This document shows positions 7,058 to 13,936 of a DNA stretch of 15,718 nt, in pieces. Under the pieces are notes generated by a model that worked only from the letters and a program-made list of their open reading frames with translations, ran no database searches and had not been told where the DNA came from. How positions within the stretch are numbered: the stretch's first letter is position 1; each line of letters starts with the position of its first letter. A program made the translations under genes and the position numbers. The stretch spans positions 1 to 15,718 of the forward strand of contig CAMNAB010000069.1 of assembly GCA_946530355.1 (NCBI GenBank), read 5' to 3'. This DNA is from Firm-04 sp003446315 (GTDB taxonomy: Bacteria; Bacillota; Clostridia; Oscillospirales; Ruminococcaceae).

Positions 7058-7753
7058 TTACAGGATTTTTTGTGGAATAAAACGTACATAATCACCGGAA
7101 ATCAAGTGGTAATGTACGCCGTCGCGTTCCCCGTTGATGGCATGGCTGTGCAAAGATTTGCCGTGGACATGACCATACCAGCAATCTGAGATCTGATGTT
7201 TCCAAAGGACTTCGAGGATCTCAAAATTACAGCTTGCGCCGTAAATGGGGGGATAATGCAGAAAAGCGATCGGTTTGAGACCTTGTTGTTCGGCAGCCCG
7301 AATGGAGACATCGAGGCGCTGCGCCTCACGCGCACTGACCTTTGCATTTGCAGGCTCATCGGGTTCCATGTTGACCCATCCTCTTGTGCCGCAGATGCCG
7401 TAATCCTGATATTGGTAGCAGTTATTATGGAGAATATGCAGGGTATTCAGTTGATGTTCTGCGAAGAACGCCTGCATTTTCTTCATGGTGACCCACCAGT
7501 AGTCGTGATTGCCTTTGACGATGATCTTTTCCTTTCCGGGCAGGGCATTGAGCCATTGGAAATCGGGGAGTGCTTCATCCATGCTCATGCCCCACGAGAT
7601 ATCGCCTGCAAGTACGATCGTATCATCCGGCTGCACATGTTCACACCATGCATCGTGCAGCAACTCGGTGTGATTCTCCCAGCCTGCGAAGATGTCCATA
7701 GGTTTCTGCACACCGAAAGAGAGGTGTGTATCACCGATCACAAACAGACTCAT
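7058..7753 (-). CDS. calcineurin-like metallophosphoesterase
   Basis: This is a 231-residue member of the calcineurin-like phosphoesterase superfamily, with the two-metal motifs in order: DTH (Asp8, His10), GDISWG (Asp51), GNHD (Asn82, His83), LHYPP (His166) and GHVHG (His195, His197). These residues form the binuclear metal centre in the superfamily, so a phosphoesterase reaction on an unknown phosphorylated substrate is likely. There is no signal peptide or membrane segment, so it is cytosolic. Its ATG overlaps the thrC stop in an ATGA junction, which suggests translational coupling, and a GGGGA site lies 4 bases upstream. Co-expression with thrC need not mean a role in threonine synthesis. 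It is the last gene of the long operon. The substrate cannot be read from the sequence. Confidence 0.93.
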   Translation of the reverse strand: MSLFVIGDTHLSFGVQKPMDIFAGWENHTELLHDAWCEHVQPDDTIVLAGDISWGMSMDEALPDFQWLNALPGKEKIIVKGNHDYWWVTMKKMQAFFAEHQLNTLHILHNNCYQYQDYGICGTRGWVNMEPDEPANAKVSAREAQRLDVSIRAAEQQGLKPIAFLHYPPIYGASCNFEILEVLWKHQISDCWYGHVHGKSLHSHAINGERDGVHYHLISGDYVRFIPQKIL

Positions 7754-9246
7754 TTGATCCCCAGTTTCTCTTTGACATAAGCGGGCATCTGATCCTGTTC
7801 CGTGACATCTTCAAAGCGGACGCGCTTTGTTTTCAGCTCTGCAAGGGCTTTGGGGATCTGCATGCCGGATTTTTGCTGGAGCAGATCGAGGATCGTGTAT
7901 TCATCCGCATCGCCGGCATTTCCGCCGATTGCTTCGAGCACGGCAGCGCCGAATTTATAGGGATTTGCAGTAGAAGCGATCAGCATGGGATATTTGCTTG
8001 CAGCGGAAGCGGAATAATCGCGTGCAGCGCAGATACCGACAGCGGTGTGTGTATCGCTGAGGTAGCCGTTTTCCGAGAAGACCTTTCCGATCATTGCCTT
8101 GGTCTGGTTATCGTCCCAGAAGCTGCCGGAGAATTCTGCCTGAATGCGGTTTCTGAGTTCCACCGGGATCTGATAGCCGCCCTCAGATTTGAGTGCGCCG
8201 AACCATTCGCGGATCTGTTCGTCGTTCTCGCCGGTCATGTGATAAAGCAGGCGTTCCAGATTGCTGGAGATGAGGATATCCATAGAAGGCGAAACGGTCG
8301 CATGGAAATCGCGGTTGCGGTTATAGCAGCCGGTGTTGATGAAGTCGGTCAGCACCTTGTTGATGTTGGAAGCACAGACGAGGTGGTGGATCGGCACGCC
8401 CATCTGTTTTGCATACCATGCAGCGAGGATGTTGCCGAAATTACCGGTCGGAACGGTGACATTGAAGCGGTCGCCGTGTTTGAGCACACCCTTTTCGAGC
8501 AGGGTGACATAAGCAGAAACGTAATAAACGATCTGCGGAACGAGTCTGCCCCAGTTGATGGAGTTTGCGCTGGAGAACTGCATGCCGTTTGCTGCAAGTG
8601 CATCCTGCATGGCGGGATCGGTGAAGATCGCCTTGACACCGTTCTGGCAGTCATCGAAGTTGCCCTTGACCGCGCAAACGCAGACATTCTTGCCTTCCTG
8701 TGTCTGCATCTGACGCTTCTGCATGGAGCTGACACCGTCTTCCGGATAGAAGACCATGATCTTTGTGCCGGGCACATCCTTGAAGCCTGCGAGCGCAGCC
8801 TTGCCGGTATCGCCGGAAGTAGCCGTCAGAATGACGACCTCGCGTTCAATGCCGGTCTTCTTGATGGAACGGGTGAGGAAGTGCGGCAGGATCTGGAGTG
8901 CCATATCCTTGAATGCGCATGTCGGGCCGTGCCACAGTTCGAGCAGCATAGAGCCGTCAGCGAGCGTGGTGATCTCCTGCACATTTTTGGTTTCGAAGCT
9001 GCCGGATTCATAAGCAGCCTTTGTGCATTCACGCAGTTCCTCATCAGTGAAATCGGTGAGATAGAGCTTAAACAGGCGTGCCGCACGCTCTGCGTAGGGC
9101 AGACCCTTGAGGGAATCGAAGTCAGCAGCGGTCAGTTCCGGAATAGAAGCCGGAACGAACAGACCGCCGTCAGCGGCGATGCCCTGTGCAATTGCTTCTG
9201 CACTGCTGACAGACAGTGCCTTGTTTCGTGTGCTGTGATAGATCAT
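7750..9246 (-). CDS. thrC: threonine synthase
   Basis: This 498-residue PLP enzyme converts O-phosphohomoserine to threonine and phosphate, the last step of threonine synthesis. The N-terminal YHSTRN start is typical of the long threonine synthase class. The PLP lysine is Lys113 in HGPTCAFKDMA, and the cofactor phosphate-binding loop is ATSGDTGKAA (about 139-148). The length matches the long bacterial and fungal-type form rather than the roughly 350-residue Bacillus form. The ATG at 9246 has a perfect AAGGAGG 8 bases upstream, so an in-frame extension to 9393, which crosses the zinc-ribbon gene in another frame, is rejected. It starts 16 bases after that gene and overlaps the phosphoesterase start. 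No threonine-pathway partner (hom, thrB) is in the window. Confidence 0.97.
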   Translation of the reverse strand: MIYHSTRNKALSVSSAEAIAQGIAADGGLFVPASIPELTAADFDSLKGLPYAERAARLFKLYLTDFTDEELRECTKAAYESGSFETKNVQEITTLADGSMLLELWHGPTCAFKDMALQILPHFLTRSIKKTGIEREVVILTATSGDTGKAALAGFKDVPGTKIMVFYPEDGVSSMQKRQMQTQEGKNVCVCAVKGNFDDCQNGVKAIFTDPAMQDALAANGMQFSSANSINWGRLVPQIVYYVSAYVTLLEKGVLKHGDRFNVTVPTGNFGNILAAWYAKQMGVPIHHLVCASNINKVLTDFINTGCYNRNRDFHATVSPSMDILISSNLERLLYHMTGENDEQIREWFGALKSEGGYQIPVELRNRIQAEFSGSFWDDNQTKAMIGKVFSENGYLSDTHTAVGICAARDYSASAASKYPMLIASTANPYKFGAAVLEAIGGNAGDADEYTILDLLQQKSGMQIPKALAELKTKRVRFEDVTEQDQMPAYVKEKLGIK

Positions 9247-9262
9247 ATCACAATCCTCCTTA

Positions 9263-9472
9263 TCAATATGGATCAAACGGCTCAAACCGTTCCGGTTCAA
9301 ATGTATAGCTGCGAACAACGCTGCCGCATTCGGTACAGAAGATATGGTAAAGCGGTGTGGTGTGCAGCCAGTTGGACGTTGCAAGGGAAGCATATCCGTC
9401 CTGTCTGCCTTTTGTAAAGGTCGTATTCCCGCAGAACGGGCATTCCTTAATGCGTATTTTCTTGATTGCCAT
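9263..9472 (-). CDS. small zinc-ribbon protein, copy 2
   Basis: This is a 69-residue protein with two CxxC pairs, CPFCG near the N terminus (Cys11, Cys14) and CTECG (Cys46, Cys49), as expected for a single zinc ribbon. It resembles its upstream neighbour: both have CP(F/Y)CG, T/E-x-F-x-KG, a Gly-Tyr shortly after, and FCxxCGS(V/L)VR-x-Y ending in PE. The pair therefore arose by tandem duplication. The segment between the knuckles (about 27-44) differs strongly. The ATG at 9472 lies only 2 bases after the neighbour's stop, with GGAG inside the neighbour's last codons. I do not recognise a named family. Protein or nucleic-acid binding is plausible for a ribbon but not shown. There is no signal peptide or membrane segment. 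Confidence 0.85.
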   Translation of the reverse strand: MAIKKIRIKECPFCGNTTFTKGRQDGYASLATSNWLHTTPLYHIFCTECGSVVRSYTFEPERFEPFDPY

Positions 9473-9474
9473 AT

Positions 9475-9693
9475 TTATTTCTCCAGCAGTTCCGGTCTCT
9501 GGATGTATTCCCGCACCAGACTGCCGCAGTTTTTGCAGAAAACGCTGATGAGCATCTGCTGTCTGTGAATACGGAAATTGGAGATCGGAACGATGGTGTG
9601 CGAACGGGAATATCCTGTTTCCAGATGTTTCCCCTTGACAAATTCAGTTTCGCCGCAATAGGGGCATTTGAAATCTTTCAGCTTTTTTACCAT
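9475..9693 (-). CDS. small zinc-ribbon protein, copy 1
   Basis: This is a 72-residue, basic protein with CPYCG (Cys10, Cys13) and CKNCG (Cys53, Cys56), a predicted four-cysteine zinc ribbon. It is the paralogue of the gene immediately downstream, with shared KG, GY, FCxxCGS and VR-x-Y positions. The middle (about 28-50) is longer and richer in His and Arg than in copy 2. The ATG at 9693 has AAGGA 7 bases upstream. It follows yraN by 15 bases and precedes copy 2 by 2 bases, so it belongs to the same operon. Function unknown; the conserved pattern and good ribosome site argue that it is a real gene. Confidence 0.85.
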   Translation of the reverse strand: MVKKLKDFKCPYCGETEFVKGKHLETGYSRSHTIVPISNFRIHRQQMLISVFCKNCGSLVREYIQRPELLEK

Positions 9694-9708
9694 AGCTTTT
9701 TCCTTTTA

Positions 9709-10092
9709 TCAGACATAATAGCCTGATGCATCAAACGCATTTTCGATATACTCGATATGCCGCACGAACGCGCCGGTGTATTCCACTTCCGCCACATCGA
9801 AGCGCGGCTGTAAATCACACGGATTTTTCAGCAGATACTGCTCTGCCGTGCGGATGATGAAATGTTGTTTTTTCATTGTGACGGCATCTGCACCTGTTTG
9901 TACAGCGCCTGCTCTGCGGGTTTTGACTTCCACAAAGAGCAGCCAGTTGTTTTGTCTGGCAATGATGTCGATTTCGCCGCCGCGCACGGTAAAATTCCGG
10001 CAGAGGATTTCAGCGCCCTGCTGTTCGAGATAAGCGCAGACGGCATCCTCACCGAGATTTCCGGTTTGCCGTTTATTTCCCTTGCCGTTCAT
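9709..10092 (-). CDS. yraN: YraN/UPF0102 family nuclease-like protein
   Basis: This 127-residue protein has the signature GNLGEDAVCAYLEQQG (about 11-26) followed by GGEIDIIARQ (38-47) and LLFVEVKTRR (51-60). The Glu, Asp and Glu-x-Lys residues form the restriction-endonuclease-like metal site seen across this family. The cellular role of UPF0102 proteins is not settled; a DNA-related role is inferred from fold and from its usual place beside rnhB. The ATG at 10092 lies inside the end of rnhB, a 20-base overlap in another frame, with only a weak GGAAA site, so coupling to rnhB translation is likely. The same frame stays open far upstream, but that part is out-of-frame rnhB and shows no family similarity. 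Confidence 0.93.
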   Translation of the reverse strand: MNGKGNKRQTGNLGEDAVCAYLEQQGAEILCRNFTVRGGEIDIIARQNNWLLFVEVKTRRAGAVQTGADAVTMKKQHFIIRTAEQYLLKNPCDLQPRFDVAEVEYTGAFVRHIEYIENAFDASGYYV

Positions 10093-10705
10093 AGAATTTC
10101 CGCAGGAATGAGGGACGATGAGCAAGGCACGGTCCATATTGTTCGAGGGCGGCGTAATGTGCTTTGGTGCCGTAGCCCTTGTGGGCAGCGAATCCGTATT
10201 CGGGATATTGTTCATCGAGCTGCCGGAGTGCGGCATCACGGGCAGTTTTTGCAAGGACGGAAGCGGCAGCAATGCTTGCAGACTTCGCATCCCCGTGCAC
10301 GAGCGTCCCGACTTCCATCGGCACAACGGGAGCCTGATTGCCGTCAGCGAGAACGAATTCGGGCATGACAGAAAGGCCTTCCACGGCTCTGTGCATCGCA
10401 AGGAGTGCCGCTTGCAGGATGTTGAGCTTTTCGATCTCAGCGACGGTCGCAGAAGCGATATTCCACGCAACAGCTTCCTTTTTGATAACCATAGCGAGAT
10501 CTTCGCGCCTTGCTTCGGAGAGCTTTTTGCTGTCATTGAGTCCGGGGATTTCAAGCCCGTCCGGCAAAATGACGGCAGCAGCATAGACATCTCCCGCCAG
10601 CGGTCCTCTGCCGGCTTCATCCACGCCGCAGAACATCGGAAAATGCGAACGGATCTCGGTATCAAAATCGAATAATTCATGATACACTTTGAGCGCACGC
10701 GCCAT
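10073..10705 (-). CDS. rnhB: ribonuclease HII
   Basis: This 210-residue RNase HII removes ribonucleotides from DNA and cleaves RNA in RNA-DNA hybrids. Motifs in order are GVDEAGRGPLAG with Asp29 and Glu30, NDSKKL (57-62), the metal-binding Asp121 in VLADGN, and Asp139 in HGDAKSASIAAASVLAK. The DEAGRG arrangement is that of type 2 enzymes. The C-terminal GYGTKAH and RPSF segments are present. The ATG at 10705 has AAGGAG 7 bases upstream. It lies 45 bases after ylqF and overlaps yraN by 20 bases. The ylqF-rnhB-yraN order is widely conserved in Clostridia. All catalytic residues are intact. Confidence 0.98.
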   Translation of the reverse strand: MARALKVYHELFDFDTEIRSHFPMFCGVDEAGRGPLAGDVYAAAVILPDGLEIPGLNDSKKLSEARREDLAMVIKKEAVAWNIASATVAEIEKLNILQAALLAMHRAVEGLSVMPEFVLADGNQAPVVPMEVGTLVHGDAKSASIAAASVLAKTARDAALRQLDEQYPEYGFAAHKGYGTKAHYAALEQYGPCLAHRPSFLRKFYERQGK

Positions 10706-10750
10706 CAGACCACTCCTTTCGCAGCGGATTGCTGCTGTGATAATCCGGAT

Positions 10751-11611
10751 TCAGTATGGTTTTTCGAGTGAGATTCTGCCGAGTTTCGTGCCGCGGAACT
10801 CATCGAGCAGGGTAATGGCAGCACGTTCGGTATTAGGCACACCGCCGGAGAGCAGCATGCCGCGGTTTTTCGCCATCAGCTCGAGCAGTGCAAAGCCTTC
10901 TGCATCGGCATCCGGCGCAATTTTATAGCGTGATTCGAGCGCCTGCGGATAGCCTATATGGAGATAGGTGAGCAGGCGGGCAGCGAGTGCTTCTTTATCG
11001 AGGATATCATCTCTGACTGCGCCGGTCATGGCGAGCCGGACGGCAGCTTCCTGATCGTCGAGTTTCGGCCAGAGCACGCCGGGTGTATCGAGCAGCTCCA
11101 CGCCGTCAGCGGTTTTGATCCACTGTTGTGTACGGGTAACACCGGCACGGTCTTCGGCTTTCGCGCGTTTGCCGCCGGCGAGCCGGTTGATGAGGGAAGA
11201 TTTGCCGACATTCGGGATCCCGAGGATCATCACGCGGATGGGTCTGCCCTTCATACCTTTTGCGGCATATTTTTCGAGCTGGGGTTTCAGCAGTTCACGC
11301 AGGGCAGGGGCAAATTGTTTCACGCCTTTTCCGCTTTTGGAATCAACGGTTATGACAGCAAATCCTTGCTTTTTATAATACTGCACCCACTGTCCGGTGA
11401 TATTTGGGTCAGCCATATCGGCTTTGTTGAGGATGATGAGGCGCGGCTTTCTGCCGGTCATCTGTTTCATTTCCGGATTACGGCTGCTCAGCGGGATTCT
11501 GGCATCCAGCAGTTCGGCGGCGGCATCGACCAGCGGGAGACTTTTTGCGATCTGCCGTCTGGTTTTCGCCATATGACCGGGAAACCACTGGATATCCTTC
11601 ATATCTTCCAT
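10751..11611 (-). CDS. ylqF: ribosome assembly GTPase YlqF/RbgA
   Basis: This 286-residue circularly permuted GTPase is needed for late 50S subunit maturation in Firmicutes. The permuted motif order is visible: G4 NKAD (62-65) comes first, then G1 GIPNVGKSS (131-139), G2 GVTR (157-160) and G3 DTPG (175-178). The N-terminal IQWFPGHMAKTRR (about 7-19) and the C-terminal RNA-binding helical domain are typical. The ATG at 11611 has AAGGA about 10 bases upstream; a second ATG at 11602 is farther away, and an open extension to 11773 lies inside lepB. It follows the second lepB by 22 bases and precedes rnhB. Together with rplS upstream and yihA elsewhere in the window it adds to a large-subunit assembly theme. 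Confidence 0.97.
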   Translation of the reverse strand: MEDMKDIQWFPGHMAKTRRQIAKSLPLVDAAAELLDARIPLSSRNPEMKQMTGRKPRLIILNKADMADPNITGQWVQYYKKQGFAVITVDSKSGKGVKQFAPALRELLKPQLEKYAAKGMKGRPIRVMILGIPNVGKSSLINRLAGGKRAKAEDRAGVTRTQQWIKTADGVELLDTPGVLWPKLDDQEAAVRLAMTGAVRDDILDKEALAARLLTYLHIGYPQALESRYKIAPDADAEGFALLELMAKNRGMLLSGGVPNTERAAITLLDEFRGTKLGRISLEKPY

Positions 11612-11633
11612 AAATTCAGCATCCTTTTCACGA

Positions 11634-12407
11634 TCAGGAAACTTTTCCGATCTTATTGAAGGGTAAAATACGAAAAACGACTTTTCCGACGACATCCTGT
11701 TCCGAGACAAGTCCCACCAGCGGATCACGGCTGTCTCTGGAGATCGAGCGATTATCGCCGAGCACGAACACATAGCCTTCCGGCACGGTCAGCGGATAAG
11801 AAAACGCGCCACGGTCGAGGAAGGTCAGCGTATTGACATAGGGTTCATCCAGTGCCTGACCGTCCACATAAACGATGCCGGTCTCGAAGTTGAAATCGAC
11901 CTGCTGACCGGATGTAGCGATCAGGCGTTTTACGATTTCTTTGCCCAGACCCTGATGGGGCTGCGGCTGACCGGATTCATCCATCAGATAGGCAGTTTTG
12001 CTGTTGAGGATGAGGATATCGCCGTCGTCATAATGTTTTTGCAGACGGGAAACGATCAGGCGGTCGCCGTCCTCAAGGGTCGGCACCATCGAATCGCCGT
12101 CAACATTTGCCGTACAGAACAGGAAGGTGAAAACGAGCATCACGCAGAACAGCGAGAGAAAGACTGTTTCGATCAGATCCATCGTATCGCCGAGAAAATC
12201 CTTCATGTTATAGGAATCGGCAGGTTCCGGATCGGCGGGCTGTTCTGTTTCCGCGGATTGCGGTTCGGCAGGAGCTGCCTCAACGGTATCGTTTTCGGCA
12301 GTTGGCGCTTTCGGTGCAGTTTCTGCAAGGATGGCTTCCAGTTTCTCGTCCTTGGAAAGCGGCTTCGGATCTGCGGTCTGCTTGACCGGATCTTCGGAAT
12401 GATCCAT
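11634..12407 (-). CDS. lepB: signal peptidase I, second copy, with long N-terminal tail
   Basis: This is a 257-residue type I signal peptidase that cleaves signal peptides on the outer face of the membrane. A single transmembrane segment spans about 82-98. Catalytic Ser106 is in GDSMVPTL, Lys160 in IVKRLIA, and the GDNRSISRDSRD box is at 217-228. The first 66 residues form a Pro/Ala/Glu-rich, predicted disordered cytoplasmic tail, which makes it longer than its neighbour. Its tail is not shared with the upstream copy. The ATG at 12407 has GAGGGGG 6 bases upstream, beginning within the stop codon of the first copy, 11 bases away. Tandem signal peptidases are common in Firmicutes, and the two may differ in substrate preference. 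Confidence 0.96.
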   Translation of the reverse strand: MDHSEDPVKQTADPKPLSKDEKLEAILAETAPKAPTAENDTVEAAPAEPQSAETEQPADPEPADSYNMKDFLGDTMDLIETVFLSLFCVMLVFTFLFCTANVDGDSMVPTLEDGDRLIVSRLQKHYDDGDILILNSKTAYLMDESGQPQPHQGLGKEIVKRLIATSGQQVDFNFETGIVYVDGQALDEPYVNTLTFLDRGAFSYPLTVPEGYVFVLGDNRSISRDSRDPLVGLVSEQDVVGKVVFRILPFNKIGKVS

Positions 12408-12418
12408 GCGGTACCCCC

Positions 12419-13081
12419 TCAGAAAATCACAGCAAAACGGTCAGTCCATTTTGCACAAAGTTCATCATCTCTGTCATAGCGCACCAGACCGGTACCGAGG
12501 ATCTCGCTTTCCGGGATCAGTGCGATGGACGGATTCCGGCTGTCGGTGCTGTGCATGCGGTTATCGCCCATCACGAAGACAAATCCTTCCGGAACGGTGA
12601 GGGGGTAATGGAATGCACCTTCATCGAGTGTCGTCGGCGCTGCGATATAGGGCTCATCGAGCACCTTGCCGTCAACGGTAACAGTACCGCTGCCAAAATC
12701 AATATCAAGTGTCTGACCGCTTTTTGCGATGACACGTTTAATCAGAATGATGCCGCTGCCGGTACCGATTTCCGTCTGTGTCTGTGCTTCGTCGGTAAAT
12801 CTGCCGGATTTCTGGTCATCAATGACGACGATCTGACCGTTTTTCGGCTTCACGAGAGAAGTCACGATCAGGAGATTATCCTTATCATAAAGGGTCGGGT
12901 TCATGGAACCGCCGTCCACTGTAACAGGACGGAGCAGGTAGGCAAAGATGAGCAAAAAGACGAAAATGGTCAGCAGGGCAGCCTCTCCGACATCCAGAAT
13001 ATCAAAAATGAAGTTTTTGAGTGTATAGGATTCTTCATCATCAGGCTGCGGCGTATTTTTCTGCATATCTTCTTCTTGCAT
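12419..13081 (-). CDS. lepB: signal peptidase I, first copy
   Basis: This is a 220-residue type I signal peptidase with one N-terminal transmembrane segment (about 34-51), catalytic Ser59 in GGSMNPTL, catalytic Lys115 in LIKRVIAKSGQ, and the GDNRMHSTDSR box (172-182). The catalytic domain faces outward, as in the family. The ATG at 13081 has GAGGG about 7 bases upstream; an ATG five codons later lacks as good a site. It follows the rplS terminator by about 60 bases and begins the nine-gene run that ends at 7058. I found no convincing promoter in the 60-base gap, so expression may need read-through past the rplS terminator or a weak promoter. Confidence 0.96.
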   Translation of the reverse strand: MQEEDMQKNTPQPDDEESYTLKNFIFDILDVGEAALLTIFVFLLIFAYLLRPVTVDGGSMNPTLYDKDNLLIVTSLVKPKNGQIVVIDDQKSGRFTDEAQTQTEIGTGSGIILIKRVIAKSGQTLDIDFGSGTVTVDGKVLDEPYIAAPTTLDEGAFHYPLTVPEGFVFVMGDNRMHSTDSRNPSIALIPESEILGTGLVRYDRDDELCAKWTDRFAVIF

Positions 13082-13141
13082 ATAGGATCCCTCTTTTCGG
13101 ATGAATTAGCATACTGCCGGTCGATCGGGCAGCAGTTTCGG

Positions 13142-13175
13142 ATAAAAACAAAAGGGGACTGCGCCAGTCCCCTTT
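13142..13175 (-). terminator. intrinsic terminator after rplS
   Basis: The arms AAAGGGGACT (13151-13160) and AGTCCCCTTT (13166-13175) are a perfect 10-bp inverted repeat around a five-base loop. On the minus strand the stem is followed by TGTTTTTATC. It lies 13 bases after the rplS stop codon. It should separate high-level rplS transcription from the lepB operon. Confidence 0.92.
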
Positions 13176-13188
13176 CGCTTGTTTGCAA

Positions 13189-13533
13189 TCAACGAACCAG
13201 TCCCTTGACCTTTGCCGCTTTACCGACTCTGCCGCGGAGATAGTACAGCTTCGCTCTGCGAACGACGCCTCTGCGGACGATCTCGACCTTGTCAACAGCA
13301 GGGGAATGAACCGGGAACACACGCTCAATGCCGACACCGTGTGCAACTCTGCGAACCGTAAAGGTCTCGCTGATGCCGCCGTGCTTCTTGGCAATGATAG
13401 TGCCCTCGAATACCTGAATACGGCTCTTTTCGCCTTCCTTGATGCGGACATGCACCTTAACGGTGTCACCGACGTTCAGTTCCGGCACATTTTCCTTCAG
13501 GCTGGATTTGCTGATCTGCTCCAGTGCGTTCAT
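13189..13533 (-). CDS. rplS: 50S ribosomal protein L19
   Basis: This 114-residue protein is L19, which lies at the interface of the two ribosomal subunits. The family pattern is complete: VGDTVKVHVRIKEG (about 21-34), RIQVFEGTIIAKK (38-50), ETFTVRR (56-62), the signature VHSPAVDKVEIVRRG (75-89) and the basic tail KLYYLRGRVGKAAK (95-108). The ATG at 13533 has a full AAGGAGG, but 11 bases upstream, a rather long spacing. It is a single-gene unit between a strong promoter and a perfect terminator, with a leader of about 210 nt that is strongly structured and may allow autoregulation by L19. Confidence 0.98.
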   Translation of the reverse strand: MNALEQISKSSLKENVPELNVGDTVKVHVRIKEGEKSRIQVFEGTIIAKKHGGISETFTVRRVAHGVGIERVFPVHSPAVDKVEIVRRGVVRRAKLYYLRGRVGKAAKVKGLVR

Positions 13534-13745
13534 AATATGGAATTCCTCCTTGAATTGTTTACGGACGTTCTTACATGCGGTGAAGCGGACTTCACACCGT
13601 CTGCTGTATATGAAGCAGTGAACAGCAGACAAACATGCAGCGGACCACCCATTTGTCAGAATGTTGTGCGTCCCGCTGATGCTGGCATCAACAGACGCAA
13701 GGCATTTTGACCTCGCCGGTCAAGGATCGGCGGATATTCAAATGC
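13534..13745 (-). ncRNA. structured 5' leader of rplS
   Basis: About 210 untranslated bases lie between the predicted start and the rplS ATG. On the minus strand several perfect stems occur in order: TTGACC/GGTCAA (13707-13723), a stem with GCGTC/GACGC outer and TGATG/CATCA inner pairs (13668-13698), a 9-bp GTCTGCTGT/ACAGCAGAC stem with a 14-base loop (13599-13630), and GTGAAG/CTTCAC with a TCCG loop (13580-13595) about 27 bases before the ribosome site. L19 leader RNAs are known in low-GC Gram-positives. I cannot show that this one matches the known model. Confidence 0.6.
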
Positions 13746-13751
13746 TGTATT

Positions 13752-13780
13752 ATTATATCACATTTTATGCCGGAATGCAA
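13752..13780 (-). promoter_or_regulatory. extended -10 promoter of rplS with A/T-rich upstream element
   Basis: On the minus strand TTGCAT (13775-13780) and a perfect TATAAT (13752-13757) are 17 bases apart, and TGA precedes the -10 box, giving an extended -10. Upstream (13781-13817) the DNA is A/T-rich and holds two direct copies of GCAAATTTTC on the plus strand, like an UP element for a ribosomal protein promoter. Confidence 0.8.
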
Positions 13781-13849
13781 GTGTTTTTGCAAATTTTCTC
13801 AAATCAGGCAAATTTTCAGCGCAAACCGGCATTTTTTTTACGAAAACAG

Positions 13850-13900
13850 AAAAAACAGCGGCGGCAGCTCCGCAAGAACGAAACTGCCGCAAAAAAGCTG
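13850..13900 (-). terminator. intrinsic terminator after the ferredoxin gene
   Basis: On the minus strand GCGGCAG (13884-13890) pairs with CTGCCGC (13861-13867). The stem is extended by CAGC/GCTG (13897-13900 with 13856-13859) across a six-T bulge and a single C. It is followed directly by TTTTTT (13850-13855). A second small hairpin, AAAAAAG-CTG-CTTTTTT (13891-13907), overlaps its 5' side. Confidence 0.8.
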
Positions 13901-13936
13901 CTTTTTTGAGAAATTTACGGTGACAGAAGCGAGCAA

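Noticed and set aside
9247..9393. 49-codon N-terminal extension of thrC
   Set aside because: It overlaps the zinc-ribbon gene in another frame, and the ATG at 9246 has a perfect Shine-Dalgarno sequence and the conserved N terminus.
7726..9417. 563-codon open frame on the plus strand
   Set aside because: It lies exactly antisense to threonine synthase, is Cys/His-rich without family motifs, and has no reason to be coding beyond the codon bias of the minus-strand gene.
10093..10698. Apparent N-terminal extension of the YraN frame
   Set aside because: This part is rnhB read in another frame. YraN family similarity begins at the ATG at 10092, so it is an overlap and not a fusion protein.
10706..10750. 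GCAGC/GCTGC hairpin between ylqF and rnhB
   Set aside because: Only 5 bp, no T-run and no conserved feature; expected by chance in a gap of this composition.
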